A stretch of DNA of 64,000 nucleotides from Pseudodesulfovibrio profundus (GCF_900217235.1 NZ_LT907975.1:2021001-2085000); one strand, 5' to 3'. Positions 17,455 to 25,881 are shown, numbered from the stretch's first letter. Numbers and translations: made by a program. Notes: generated from the sequence alone by a model not told the origin.

Positions 17455-19191
17455 TCACTTGCCGATCACGTTGCTGAGATCGTACACATTGTCTTCGGGT
17501 GCGTATTCCAGAATGTAATCAAAGTAGCGCATCATTTTAGGGGAAGCGCAGACCACCTGCTGTTCAGCAAGCCACGGCAGAACAGCGTTGGGATGCAGGG
17601 ATCGCCCGGATGGAAGGTGGGGGTAGGGAGCCGTTACTATTGAAATGTACTCCCAGCTCTTCTTTGGAATCAGTCGCTGCATCATATCCGACAAATCCTG
17701 AACTTCATCCTCAAAGCAGAGCATGGGGATCTGCTTGCCCCGTCCGGCATTGGTCATGGCCTGCAACAGCAGGCGGGAATCATTGAGGGAGCGCCTCCAC
17801 CGTGTGGCAAGACGGGCTGCCACACCAACAGCGTCAACGGGTGCTGGCACCTCAGGGTTACGCATCTTGCGCACAGCCTTGGTGATCTGGTGATTCCCCT
17901 TCAATTCGGATGTGGAGCTGTCCTCACGGTACATCTGTTCGATCACCGACAGCTGCTTGAACATTTTCAGCACGGCCATACGGGTTTTCATAAGATCAAC
18001 CGGCTCTTTTGCCGTCAGAACCCGGTCAACTGTTTCAAGAAATGCTTCCCGGTTCACGGGGGGGAGATCCATGATTGCGTTCAGGTCAATATGCGGAAAC
18101 CACTGGGACGAAAGGAGTGTTGTGTCGGTGGTGCTGTAAAATTTCGTGCCCGAGGTCTGGGCGATGGCTTCGGCCATTTGGTCCACTTCTTTGGCTGTGG
18201 CGATGAAATACTCAAGCGCTTCAACCAGTTCACCGTTTCGTGCATTGAGGTAGTAGTTGTCCTGGACAGCGACAATGGGCGGTGGCCCCTGATTGTCTCC
18301 TTTATACGGGTGCTCTTTGAGGCGGGATGGTGAAGAAAGATTGGCCCCGGATATGAATGCGTGCGGGGCGTGCAGCACTTCGGCCAACCCGAGGCAGGCC
18401 GTGATGGAACTGACGTAGGATTCACGGAGTCGTGACGGGTTGGGCAGCAAATCCAGGTTGAAGCTGTCCATCATGACCACGCCGCGGAATTTGTTGGCGT
18501 ACGGGTAGAACGGGCAGATGGAGAGCGGTACGAGGAGCGTATTCGGCATGGGCGGCAGCTCATCGTAAAAATGGCGCTGCACCTGATAGGTGTCCAGTTG
18601 AATGACGATGTCCGGCTCCACCCCTACGGCCATGCAATCATTGATTGTCCGGCCGAGACAGGCCACCAGGCTGTGTTTGCTGATTTCTTTCAGGTGGGGG
18701 TAAATCTCCTGACTTGAAGGGCCGGGCAGCACCAGAAATACAGGCATGCCAACCCGCTCGGCAGCGAGTTTGTCGGTCAGCGGGGAGGATAGAAGCCACG
18801 GATAATTTCGGAGCTGGTTGATCTCCCGTATCACGTCTGGCAGCGGTTCTTCCCGCACACCGATAGTGTCCACTGTGGAGAGTGACCGTTTGGGGAACAC
18901 GACGAATTTGTAGTGAAGATAGATCAGCAGCTTCTGTAGCTCGTTAACGACCACTGCATCCTGAGCGGAAAGGTGTTCCGGCAAAACAAAGGAAAGTCCG
19001 CCCAGCATACGCTCGGGCTGCAGATATTGCTGCATCTCTTGGGCCTGGAGCTGAGAGGGTACGGGAATGCGCCACACGGAATTCGGTGGAATGGCAGGGT
19101 CTATCCTGGTGTCGCCAAAAGCGATAACCAATTGATTTTCCCACTGATCAGCTGTCATCTCCCCCGTATATGAAGGGTTCAATGTTGGCAT
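17455..19191 (-). CDS. DUF115 / MptE-like motility-accessory-factor family protein
   Basis: The 578 aa protein carries a central DUF115 (6-hydroxymethylpterin diphosphokinase MptE-like) domain. PVFLVLPGPSSQEIYPHLKE is near residue 150, followed by KHSLVACLGRTINDCMAVGV and EPDIVIQLD. The Maf members of this family transfer nonulosonic acids to flagellin. Many homologues in Desulfovibrio sit in surface-glycan loci, as here. It is the first gene of the leftward glycan operon; the next gene begins 10 bases after its stop. The flanking N-terminal 110 residues are of unclear fold. Assignment to a glycosyltransferase role is inferred from family and neighbours. Confidence 0.78.
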   Translation of the reverse strand: MPTLNPSYTGEMTADQWENQLVIAFGDTRIDPAIPPNSVWRIPVPSQLQAQEMQQYLQPERMLGGLSFVLPEHLSAQDAVVVNELQKLLIYLHYKFVVFPKRSLSTVDTIGVREEPLPDVIREINQLRNYPWLLSSPLTDKLAAERVGMPVFLVLPGPSSQEIYPHLKEISKHSLVACLGRTINDCMAVGVEPDIVIQLDTYQVQRHFYDELPPMPNTLLVPLSICPFYPYANKFRGVVMMDSFNLDLLPNPSRLRESYVSSITACLGLAEVLHAPHAFISGANLSSPSRLKEHPYKGDNQGPPPIVAVQDNYYLNARNGELVEALEYFIATAKEVDQMAEAIAQTSGTKFYSTTDTTLLSSQWFPHIDLNAIMDLPPVNREAFLETVDRVLTAKEPVDLMKTRMAVLKMFKQLSVIEQMYREDSSTSELKGNHQITKAVRKMRNPEVPAPVDAVGVAARLATRWRRSLNDSRLLLQAMTNAGRGKQIPMLCFEDEVQDLSDMMQRLIPKKSWEYISIVTAPYPHLPSGRSLHPNAVLPWLAEQQVVCASPKMMRYFDYILEYAPEDNVYDLSNVIGK

Positions 19192-19291
19192 CCTGCAAAG
19201 CTCCTGTCGTCAAAAAAATTACATTAGGCACAGGGTTTTGCAAATATGGTGCAAATTGATCGCTTTGTGAATGAAAAAAGTTTTTCAAGCC

Positions 19292-19327
19292 TAAAAGGCC
19301 GGACCATCCGTATGGGAAGGTCCGGCC
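19292..19327 (-). terminator. Terminator of the GTPase operon
   Basis: On the minus strand GGCCGGACC and GGTCCGGCC form a 9-bp stem followed by TTTT. It lies about 30 bases after the stop at 19356 and ends the four-gene leftward operon. Confidence 0.8.
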
Positions 19328-19355
19328 AAGATGTCTCGCATGGTGACTGTCATAT

Positions 19356-20420
19356 TCAGAAGATGCGCTGATTTCTTTTCGCGACCTGCATCAATGCCAC
19401 CATGAGCCAAACCGGTACGATATCCAAGGCGATGCTCAGCGCCCACCAGTGGAAGGTGTATTTGAAGTGACGGAAGCACTGGATGATCGGCGGCTCGGTC
19501 ACAGGGGAGAAGCTCAACCCGTCAATGGATACCTTGACCGTATTTGCCAGATTTTCCATGCGATCTCGGTTTGATGTCAGTGATTGAAGCTCCGCCTCAA
19601 GGAGAGCTGTCTTTCTACCGCGAGCAGCCTGCTCTTCCTTGATCGAGGTCATAGTGGAAATTATGGAATCGAGTGCCACAATGGATTCCGTCAGGATGGC
19701 ACTGCCTTCGACCTGCTTCAGTGACGCCAGTGCTTCGTTGATGGAAGTGACGCGCTGGGAAAACTGCTTGCGATCAATTACTTCCAGATTGTCCTGGATT
19801 GTACTGAGGTTTGATCTGATGGCCGTATTATATTCAGCTACGAGTTTCTGGGAATCTCTGAGTATAACTTTTGCCTGTCCCAGTTTGTCGGCAACAAGAA
19901 CCATGCTGTGATACAATGTCCCTTTGCCGGAAGCGCCTGTGTACATACCTTTGCTGGAGTTGTTGGCGACGCGTCGAATACTCTTTTCTGTTTGGTCGAC
20001 GGCTGTTACGGCTGACGCGTATTGCTGTGGGTAGCCTGTATTGGAATACGCGGCCACGAACGCGTTGATGTTTTGCGCGCTGTCGATTCGAAACACCTCG
20101 TTTTTTGCCATGCCGACAATCGACCACAATGTTGAAAAGGAAAAAACCGCGCCCATGACAATAAGAAGTATGAGTGCCTTTATTTTTTTTACGTACTTGC
20201 TTTGAACGGTCCATCCTGCAAGGTACGCCGCAAACAACATGACGATGCAACTGGCAATGGCAAACATGATGGCCAGGTGCTTTTCTATCTGTACGGAGAA
20301 TCCAATATAGGTGGCATAAGCGGAAACTCCGGCACAAAGGAGCATCGCGACTGTCATCATTGATGTTTTTAAATTCTCACGAAAGACGATCCAATCTATA
20401 TGGGACAGGTAACTATACAT
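19356..20420 (-). CDS. Membrane-anchored coiled-coil protein of unknown family
   Basis: The protein has 354 aa and I recognise no family. Three transmembrane helices lie at about 20-42, 47-69 and 82-104. A soluble, helical, largely coiled-coil part spans about 110-305 with many Ser/Asn/Gln residues, and a fourth helix lies at about 326-345 before a short basic end. The layout of membrane hairpin, long helical stalk and final membrane helix resembles sensor or scaffold proteins rather than an enzyme. The start overlaps the preceding gene by 25 bases, which suggests translational coupling. It is the last gene of the GTPase operon. Confidence 0.75.
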   Translation of the reverse strand: MYSYLSHIDWIVFRENLKTSMMTVAMLLCAGVSAYATYIGFSVQIEKHLAIMFAIASCIVMLFAAYLAGWTVQSKYVKKIKALILLIVMGAVFSFSTLWSIVGMAKNEVFRIDSAQNINAFVAAYSNTGYPQQYASAVTAVDQTEKSIRRVANNSSKGMYTGASGKGTLYHSMVLVADKLGQAKVILRDSQKLVAEYNTAIRSNLSTIQDNLEVIDRKQFSQRVTSINEALASLKQVEGSAILTESIVALDSIISTMTSIKEEQAARGRKTALLEAELQSLTSNRDRMENLANTVKVSIDGLSFSPVTEPPIIQCFRHFKYTFHWWALSIALDIVPVWLMVALMQVAKRNQRIF

Positions 20421-21559
20421 TCCGTATTATCCTCATGCGTTTCGTGGGTTTTAACCAGATGGTCGGCAAGCATTGAAGATGCCTCGATAAAGGTGTGCAT
20501 TCTATCCCCTCCGGTCATCCCCGGCAGCTCTGTGGTCAAGCACTTCTCTCCCAGGGAGAGGATCGGGCTATTGTCGGAAGATTTGATGAGTAGACGGCTG
20601 CTTTTTTTTGAATCCCACTCGACAATGCCGACTTGAGCCATGGTGTTGAATACGGTGATCAGACTGATCACCACTCCGGTCAGTGACCGCGAAGCAAACT
20701 CGTTGAGCCCCTCCACCTTCAGTTGTTCTATGGAGTAGTCTTCGGCGGTTTGAGCCCACTCCTTGTGTGTGATGTTCATTGCATGGAGCCTGTGGGCGAT
20801 GTGAAAGGGGATAGGGCGGATGAAGTCCGGTAGTGCGAGGTCTTCGGGCAATCGTAGTGTGTGATCTTCTTCCTGTCTTCTCCTGGCAAACAATTGTCCA
20901 AGGAAACCCTTTGGGGCTAGATGATTTTCCATAACCTTTCTTGAGCGGGGGCCGAGTGTGAGAATGTCTCCTGTTCTGGCAAGGGCTTGTGCGAAGGCAG
21001 CGGAATCAATTCCCGTAGGAGCTATGGATACCTTCCCTTCTTCTGCTGTGCCGATCATCAGGGCCAGCAGTCCTCCGTGACCGCATGATTGTCGGGGTTG
21101 TATGGCGGTGTATCGGCCATAATCGCACTTGGTATACTCGTAGGAATCCAAAAGACCGGGGAGTTCCGGTGATTCAGAGCCAACACCCCAGGGAGCCGCA
21201 GTGAATGATTCGCCATTGTTGAATGCGGTCACCATCTGTTCCAGTTCTTCGGATGCATTAAAGGAAGCCACGTCCTGGTCCGTTAAGTACGTCTTCTTCC
21301 CTCGAAGGTAGTTCAACACATGGTGAATGAAGAAGAGGGCAGGAAGGGCTGTACCTTTAAGGTCTTTTGAAAGAGAGCATTTTACCGTCAATTCTCCAGG
21401 TCTGCCGCTCATGCCATCCATGGGTTGTGACCGGTACACATATGCCGGCCTATCCCCTTTCAAGTTGAGCAGGTGGAACTGCCCACGGATATCCATGAAT
21501 GGAATCCCGTCCCACCTGCGCAATGTTTTGTCTGTGCCGATGATGAGCTCACTTATCAT
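20396..21559 (-). CDS. Protein of unknown function in GTPase operon
   Basis: The start at 21559 (MISELIIGTDKTLRRWDG) overlaps the GTPase stop by 11 bases, so expression is probably coupled; the frame upstream of this ATG only shadows the GTPase gene. The 387 aa protein has no signal peptide or clear membrane helix. The N-terminal 120 residues look beta-rich (SELIIGTDKTLRRWDGIPFM, FHLLNLKGDRPAYVYRS). The middle contains TGDILTLGPRSRKVMENHL, and the C-terminus a helical segment with VVISLITVFNTMAQVGIV that looks winged-helix-like. I know no family match. Position suggests an effector or adaptor of the GTPase. Confidence 0.72.
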   Translation of the reverse strand: MISELIIGTDKTLRRWDGIPFMDIRGQFHLLNLKGDRPAYVYRSQPMDGMSGRPGELTVKCSLSKDLKGTALPALFFIHHVLNYLRGKKTYLTDQDVASFNASEELEQMVTAFNNGESFTAAPWGVGSESPELPGLLDSYEYTKCDYGRYTAIQPRQSCGHGGLLALMIGTAEEGKVSIAPTGIDSAAFAQALARTGDILTLGPRSRKVMENHLAPKGFLGQLFARRRQEEDHTLRLPEDLALPDFIRPIPFHIAHRLHAMNITHKEWAQTAEDYSIEQLKVEGLNEFASRSLTGVVISLITVFNTMAQVGIVEWDSKKSSRLLIKSSDNSPILSLGEKCLTTELPGMTGGDRMHTFIEASSMLADHLVKTHETHEDNTECIVTCPI

Positions 21560-22397
21560 TGAGCCGCTCCAGGAACAGCATGAACTGTTTTGTGTATTCA
21601 TCGTAAGGGTAGTTGAAGCAGGCCTGATAATTGGGAATAGGCTTCTCATTATTGCTGTCGGGCTTGGTTTCAACCACACTTGAGTGCATCGCGTAGATGA
21701 TGCAATCCTCTTCATAAAGATTATTTGCTGCAGCGATGACTGGCTGACCGCCAATTTTCACTAGATAATCGTGTACTTTTTCCCCGGCGTCGAACATGCC
21801 CGGCGTACTCCTGTCGTCTTTGAGCAGGTCGGACTTTGAAAGAACGATCATGAGAGGGCGGCGATATTTTGAAGGAGAATCGGGAAGAAATACTTGCTTA
21901 CGTATCAGGTTGAGGACCTGGGCTGTCTGAAAGAGGTGCCTTCGCCATTCTTCGTCTTTGTTTTCTCTTTCGAGTTGAAGATCAATGAGGAGGATGATTC
22001 CTCCACAGCCTTCAATATACCGCAGGATGTTGTGTTGGTCTTTATGCATGGGGTCATTATTGAAAAGCGAGGGGCCTATTTTCCGATTACCCTTGTTGAT
22101 TTCTTTCAGCATCTCATCAAGGTCTTCAAAAACTGCCCCGGAAATGTCGGGAATGTTGACGCTGCAAGGTCCCTTGCGTGTTGTTCTGTTGATTCTCAGA
22201 ATGCTCGGTTTGAAAGTACCGTCGTCTTGCAAATAGTCGGTTTTGAGGGGCCAACGATTCATGTCGATTTCCTGATGAACATACGAATCACCTGGATCAA
22301 TCGTGCAGTTTTCCGGGCCGATAATAATGCGCTTGAGCATCAGGTAGAGATAAGCGGTTTTCCCGGAACCACCGGTGCCGATCATACAGACTTTCAT
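21549..22397 (-). CDS. P-loop GTPase-like protein
   Basis: The 282 aa protein has a Walker A motif GTGGSGKT at residues 7-14. A switch-II-like NIPDISG at 81-87 replaces the usual DxxG. A hydrophobic strand IILLIDL lies at 134-140, and SKSD at 187-190 is in the position of the NKxD guanine-specificity motif after the strand PLMIVL. This fits the TRAFAC GTPase class and resembles the GTPases found in predicted membrane-linked bacterial conflict systems, rather than translation or ribosome GTPases. The N-terminal Met begins directly at the P-loop strand, so no upstream domain exists. Neighbours on both sides overlap or are only 18 bases away. Confidence 0.78.
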   Translation of the reverse strand: MKVCMIGTGGSGKTAYLYLMLKRIIIGPENCTIDPGDSYVHQEIDMNRWPLKTDYLQDDGTFKPSILRINRTTRKGPCSVNIPDISGAVFEDLDEMLKEINKGNRKIGPSLFNNDPMHKDQHNILRYIEGCGGIILLIDLQLERENKDEEWRRHLFQTAQVLNLIRKQVFLPDSPSKYRRPLMIVLSKSDLLKDDRSTPGMFDAGEKVHDYLVKIGGQPVIAAANNLYEEDCIIYAMHSSVVETKPDSNNEKPIPNYQACFNYPYDEYTKQFMLFLERLNDK

Positions 22398-22415
22398 TGC
22401 GTGCCTCGCTTTTGG

Positions 22416-22919
22416 TTAGATGATGATTTCGATGATTCCGATCAGAAACGCGCCAGACAGTTTGCCGATATAGCCGGGATTGCGCTGTTCCCAGGGAAGG
22501 TCGCTTTCAGCGGCTTCGAACCAGAACGACAAAAGGCAAAAAAGAGTGAAGCACAGCGGAAACCACCATTCCGAGACATTGTGTGCCAGTACGGCATACT
22601 TGATCCCCAACCAAAGAATGACAGCCGCTACGGTCAGCCGGATGAAGTCGAGCATGTTATGGATGGTTCTTCTTCCGGATGTGAGCTTGAGCATTCGTTT
22701 TTTGAATTGGTTGCTGCCGTAGAACAGCAGGGTGCTCAATGAGATGAGCAAGCCCCCAATGGCATATGGGGAGAGTGTTAAGACTGGCATCTCCATTGCC
22801 TTATGGGCAGCATCGAAACCGCCTTTGATGGCCTGGATGATTATAAAACCCGCGCTGTATACGCTAATCGCCCCCACAATAGATTTAACTATGAAGTGAA
22901 TGCTCCGTAACATGAACAC
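22416..22919 (-). CDS. Small multi-pass membrane protein, first gene of GTPase operon
   Basis: The 167 aa protein has four hydrophobic segments (about 10-30, 45-67, 90-110 and 118-136, with a further hydrophobic C-terminal stretch LSGAFLIGIIEIII). A positively charged loop (FKKRMLKLTSGRRT) lies between helices 2 and 3. No family is recognised. The AT-rich 170 bases upstream separate it from the divergent znuA and should hold the operon promoter. As the leading gene it may provide the membrane base for the GTPase encoded next. Confidence 0.7.
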   Translation of the reverse strand: MFMLRSIHFIVKSIVGAISVYSAGFIIIQAIKGGFDAAHKAMEMPVLTLSPYAIGGLLISLSTLLFYGSNQFKKRMLKLTSGRRTIHNMLDFIRLTVAAVILWLGIKYAVLAHNVSEWWFPLCFTLFCLLSFWFEAAESDLPWEQRNPGYIGKLSGAFLIGIIEIII

Positions 22920-23035
22920 GTTATAGTTTTATGAATAAAATAAATCAACAAGTTTATATCATATATTTGAATTTGTGTACCTGTTTCATTGAGATGGTCC
23001 GAGAACAGCGAATTCTCAATGGTTGACAAAAAAAA

Positions 23036-23048
23036 GCAACTCTGTTGC
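23036..23048 (+). promoter_or_regulatory. Candidate Zur/Fur-family operator upstream of znuA
   Basis: GCAAC-TCT-GTTGC is a perfect 5+3+5 palindrome placed just after a TTGACA -35-like hexamer at 23023-23028 and about 40 bases before the znuA start. A Fur-family repressor gene follows znuA, so zinc-dependent autoregulation through this site is the obvious reading. The assignment is inference from position and symmetry. Confidence 0.5.
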
Positions 23049-23089
23049 ATTATGTATGTTCCATCTCTTTTAAAACGAGGATGCGCATT

Positions 23090-24115
23090 ATGCAGTTAAC
23101 TAGAATAGTTGTTTCAGGGGTGTTGGTATTGTTCTTCGCGGCGATGCCGGGAGTTGCCGCAGCAATGGAGGTGTATGCCACCATTCTGCCGCAAAAGTAC
23201 TTTATCGAGCGGATTGGGGGTGATCTGGTTGATGTGCACGTGCTTGTGCAGCCCGGAGCCAATCCTCATATGTATGAGCCGACGCCAAAGCAGATGGCGG
23301 CACTGACCAGAGCCAAGGTGTATTTTGCCGTGGGTGTGACATTGGAGGATTCCTGGCTGCCTCGCATCAAGGGCACGAATAGTGATCTGGTTGTGATTCA
23401 TACCGATGCCGGCATCGAGAAGCTTTCCATAGAGGCGCACGAGCACGAGCATGGGCATGGGCACGAAGCCCATGAAGGGCATGCAGGCCACGAGCACGCA
23501 ACTCATGATCACTCTGGTCATGACCACGCGGTTCACGATCACGAGAATGATCATGCAACCCACAAGCATGGAGAGGACGATCATGATTCCCACGGTCACG
23601 ATTCTCATGGTGCAGAGGGTGGCATGGCAGACCCGCATATCTGGCTCGATCCGCTTCGCGTCAAGGATATGGCTGTGAACATTTACAATGGGCTGGTATT
23701 GGTCGATCCGGGCAATGAAGCCACCTACAAGAGAAATCTGGATACGTTTGTTGTGGAAGCTGATGCACTGCATGCAGCAGTGCAGGATCGGTTGACCGTC
23801 CTCCCTTCTGCCAACAGAGTCTTTTTGGTCTTTCATCCTTCGTGGGGATACTTTGCTGATCGATATGGCTTGACCCAGATCGCTGTGGAAGAAGGCGGGA
23901 ACGAGCCCAGTCCAGCGCATCTGGCCAAGGTAATCAGGCGCTGCCGCGAGATGGGGATACGAGTTGTCTTTGTGCAGCCGCAGTTTTCACAGCGCAGTGC
24001 CGAGGTGATCGCTTCGGAGATTGGTGGTCATGTTGTCCCGCTTGATCCTTTGGCAGAGGATTGGGAGAGCAATCTGCGTAAGGCTGCCGATGCTTTTGTG
24101 GCGGGTGCACAGTGA
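23090..24115 (+). CDS. znuA: Zinc ABC transporter substrate-binding protein (ZnuA) with His-rich loop
   Basis: The start at 23090 has GAGG 9 bases upstream; the protein is 341 aa. A signal peptide (residues 1-23, ending VAAA) is followed by a cluster A-I metal-binding protein fold with NPHMYEPTPKQMAAL (first metal His), DPHIWLDP, VFHPSWGYFADRYG and a final acidic metal ligand region. Between the lobes an insertion of about 65 residues at roughly 116-180 is packed with His, Asp and Glu in HEHGHGHEAHEGH-like repeats, the zinc-collecting loop of ZnuA. No znuB or znuC lies nearby, so the permease and ATPase must be elsewhere or the protein works with another system. Confidence 0.92.
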   Translation: MQLTRIVVSGVLVLFFAAMPGVAAAMEVYATILPQKYFIERIGGDLVDVHVLVQPGANPHMYEPTPKQMAALTRAKVYFAVGVTLEDSWLPRIKGTNSDLVVIHTDAGIEKLSIEAHEHEHGHGHEAHEGHAGHEHATHDHSGHDHAVHDHENDHATHKHGEDDHDSHGHDSHGAEGGMADPHIWLDPLRVKDMAVNIYNGLVLVDPGNEATYKRNLDTFVVEADALHAAVQDRLTVLPSANRVFLVFHPSWGYFADRYGLTQIAVEEGGNEPSPAHLAKVIRRCREMGIRVVFVQPQFSQRSAEVIASEIGGHVVPLDPLAEDWESNLRKAADAFVAGAQ

Positions 24116-24570
24116 TGATGTCTGAAGAATTGGTATCAGGTATTTCCCTGTCCGTGGAGCGCGAGGCCCGACAAAGGCTTGAGTCGGCCTCGTTGAGACC
24201 CATAGCCAATCGCGTGGTCGTTCTGGCTGTTATAATGGAGAGTGGACATGCTGTTTCAGCACGAGAGGTCTTGGAGGCGGTTGTGCTACGCCGGAGGATG
24301 AATCGGGTAACAGTGTACCGCATCCTTGATCTGCTGTTCGAGAATGATTTGATCAACAGGATATCGTCTGGAGAGCAGGGGCATTTGTATTGTGTCGGTC
24401 ATGATCACAGTCATTTTCATTGTACTTCATGTGGTGTTGTACAGTGTGTCGACAATGTAACACTACATTTCAACCAAGATGCAGTCGTCAATGCAGTACC
24501 CATGTCGGTTCAGCGTGTTGATCTCCACTTGGAGGGAATGTGTTCGCATTGTGCATCCCATAAGCACTGA
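24115..24570 (+). CDS. zur: Fur-family regulator, probably Zur
   Basis: The 151 aa protein has an N-terminal winged helix (about 25-85, LRPIANRVVVLAVIMESG, then MNRVTVYRILDLLFENDLIN). The C-terminal dimer/metal domain has YCVGHDHSHFHCTSCGVVQC and a final CSHC zinc knuckle. The His-rich metal site and cotranscription with znuA favour zinc sensing over iron sensing. Its first ATG overlaps the znuA stop by one base (TGATG); an earlier GTG at 24112 and an ATG at 24118 are alternatives. Likely autoregulated through the palindrome before znuA. Confidence 0.85.
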   Translation: MMSEELVSGISLSVEREARQRLESASLRPIANRVVVLAVIMESGHAVSAREVLEAVVLRRRMNRVTVYRILDLLFENDLINRISSGEQGHLYCVGHDHSHFHCTSCGVVQCVDNVTLHFNQDAVVNAVPMSVQRVDLHLEGMCSHCASHKH

Positions 24571-25056
24571 CGGGTTGCTGTAGGGTGACGGGACATCGTT
24601 CCGTTCAAAAGTTCGTACCAATGGCAAAGGGCGGGCAGGCTGGGCTATGAAACCCAGCTTGTTCGCCCTTGTGATTTTCAGGGAAAAGCATTTTGCCTTT
24701 CCCTGAAACATCCATGTGGTTAACGCCCTGCCAGTGGGCAAGGAGATGCGCATGCTGAGTGGGCGGAGGAGTGTGCGTAGGAATGGTGGTGGGGGCAGTT
24801 TGAGCGCCCGGAAAAACGTGTATTGTAATTTTTTTTCAAAAAAATTGTTTATGCATATAAATCAATAGTCTGAGTTTGAAATTCTTGGACAAAATACGGC
24901 TGATTATCGGAGGCGTCGGGACCGAAAGGTTGACGTGGCTGATCTTTTATTTATCGTTAAGAGTGGCGCGTCGATCAATGTTATATTTTACCCCCTGACT
25001 AACTACAAAATGTCTATTTTTGACATATCTGATATATTCTTGTAGGGTAAAACTTA
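24571..25056. other. Intergenic stretch with two hairpins and an AT-rich tract
   Basis: No convincing gene is present. Two adjacent hairpins lie at 24627-24670 (a stem of about 17 bp around CTATGAAA) and 24676-24708 (TTTCAGGGAAA with its complement). The first can terminate the znuA-zur unit although it lacks a T run. The rest, from 24820, is AT-rich and runs into the IS element. A 96-codon open frame on the minus strand reads through the hairpins and looks spurious. Confidence 0.6.
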
Positions 25057-25111
25057 GGGCGTGTCGACAATCATTCTGAGATTTGCTATACTTCTTGGCA
25101 GGAGGTTGGCA

Positions 25112-25471
25112 GTGCAAAAAAGACACGCTCTACGCGACGATCAGTGGGATAAAATCAAAGAATATCTTCCAGGAAAACAAAGTGACTGCGGTGTAACTGC
25201 AAAAGATAACAGGCTATTCATTGATGCAGTCATGTGGATTGGCAAGACAGGGGCGCCTTGGCGAGATTTGCCAGAAAGCTATGGCAAGTGGTCTTCGGTC
25301 CATAAGAGATTTATCCGCTGGGCCAAGAAAGGTGTATGGCAAATGATCTTCAACACGCTTGCGGTAGACGCTGATACTGAATGGCTCATGATTGACAGCA
25401 CAATAGTGCGAGCTCATCAGCATTCGGCTGGCGGAAAGGGGGCACCTCCAGCAGTCGGTGGGGAAATCTAG
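25112..25471 (+). CDS. IS5-like transposase, OrfA (N-terminal half)
   Basis: The GTG start at 25112 has GGAGG 6 bases upstream. OrfA contains the DUF4096-type N-terminus (DDQWDKIKEYLPGK, then GAPWRDLPESYGKWSSVHKRF) and the first catalytic Asp in EWLMIDSTIVRAHQH. It ends at 25471, overlapping OrfB by 14 bases. A run AAAGGGGG just before the overlap, in the codons for GGKGAPP, is a likely slippage site to make the full transposase. Confidence 0.85.
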   Translation: MQKRHALRDDQWDKIKEYLPGKQSDCGVTAKDNRLFIDAVMWIGKTGAPWRDLPESYGKWSSVHKRFIRWAKKGVWQMIFNTLAVDADTEWLMIDSTIVRAHQHSAGGKGAPPAVGGEI

Positions 25472-25865
25472 AGGAGGGTTTTCAACGAAAGTCCATGCTG
25501 CCACAGATGCTCTCGGATGTCCAACTAAATTCATATTAACACCTGGAAATACAGCGGATTGCAGTATGGCGATTCCGCTTATTGAAGGACAGGCTGCCGA
25601 GCATGTCCTTGCTGATAAGGGCTATGATTCAGATGAAATTGTAATGGCAATTGAAGCCATGAATGCCAATCCGGTTGTCCCTCCTCGCTCTCACAGAAAG
25701 ACAAGGCGAACATATGACAAACATCTCTATAAGGAGCGAAGTGCTATAGAGTGTATGTTTGGAAATTTAAAACAGTTTCGAAGGATTGCAACACGATACG
25801 ACAAGCTGGCGACGTCCTATCTTGCTTTCGTGTACGTAGGAGCAATGTGGCTGTGGCTGAAGTGA
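25458..25865 (+). CDS. IS5-like transposase, OrfB (C-terminal half)
   Basis: The 135-codon frame gives the rest of the DDE domain. It has GGFSTKVHAATDALG, the second Asp in VLADKGYDSDEI, and the Glu in YKERSAIECMFGNLKQFRRIATRYDK. It is in a different frame from OrfA and has no strong ribosome site of its own, so it is probably translated as an OrfAB fusion by frameshift. It ends 14 bases before the right inverted repeat tip. Confidence 0.85.
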   Translation: MGKSRGGFSTKVHAATDALGCPTKFILTPGNTADCSMAIPLIEGQAAEHVLADKGYDSDEIVMAIEAMNANPVVPPRSHRKTRRTYDKHLYKERSAIECMFGNLKQFRRIATRYDKLATSYLAFVYVGAMWLWLK

Positions 25866-25881
25866 TTGTCGACACACCCTA

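Larger units (their letters stand above)
25057..25879 (+). mobile_element. IS5-superfamily insertion sequence (IS427/ISL2-like), 823 bp
   Basis: The ends are inverted repeats of about 17 bp (GGGCGTGTCGACAATCA against GGGTGTGTCGACAATCA, one mismatch). They are flanked by a TA dinucleotide duplication at 25055-25056 and 25880-25881, typical of the IS427 group. Two overlapping transposase frames fill the element, as in copies that use programmed frameshifting. It looks complete and possibly active. It sits between zur and the betaine transporter operon and disrupts no recognisable gene. Confidence 0.9.

Noticed and set aside
23450..23620. Short-period repeats rich in CAT/CAC/GAT, considered as a microsatellite or CRISPR-like array
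   Set aside because: They encode the His/Asp-rich loop of ZnuA in frame; no spacer structure is present. No CRISPR array was found anywhere in the window.
24463..24753. 96-codon minus-strand frame after zur
   Set aside because: It reads through two long hairpins and overlaps the 3' end of zur; no ribosome site or family was seen.
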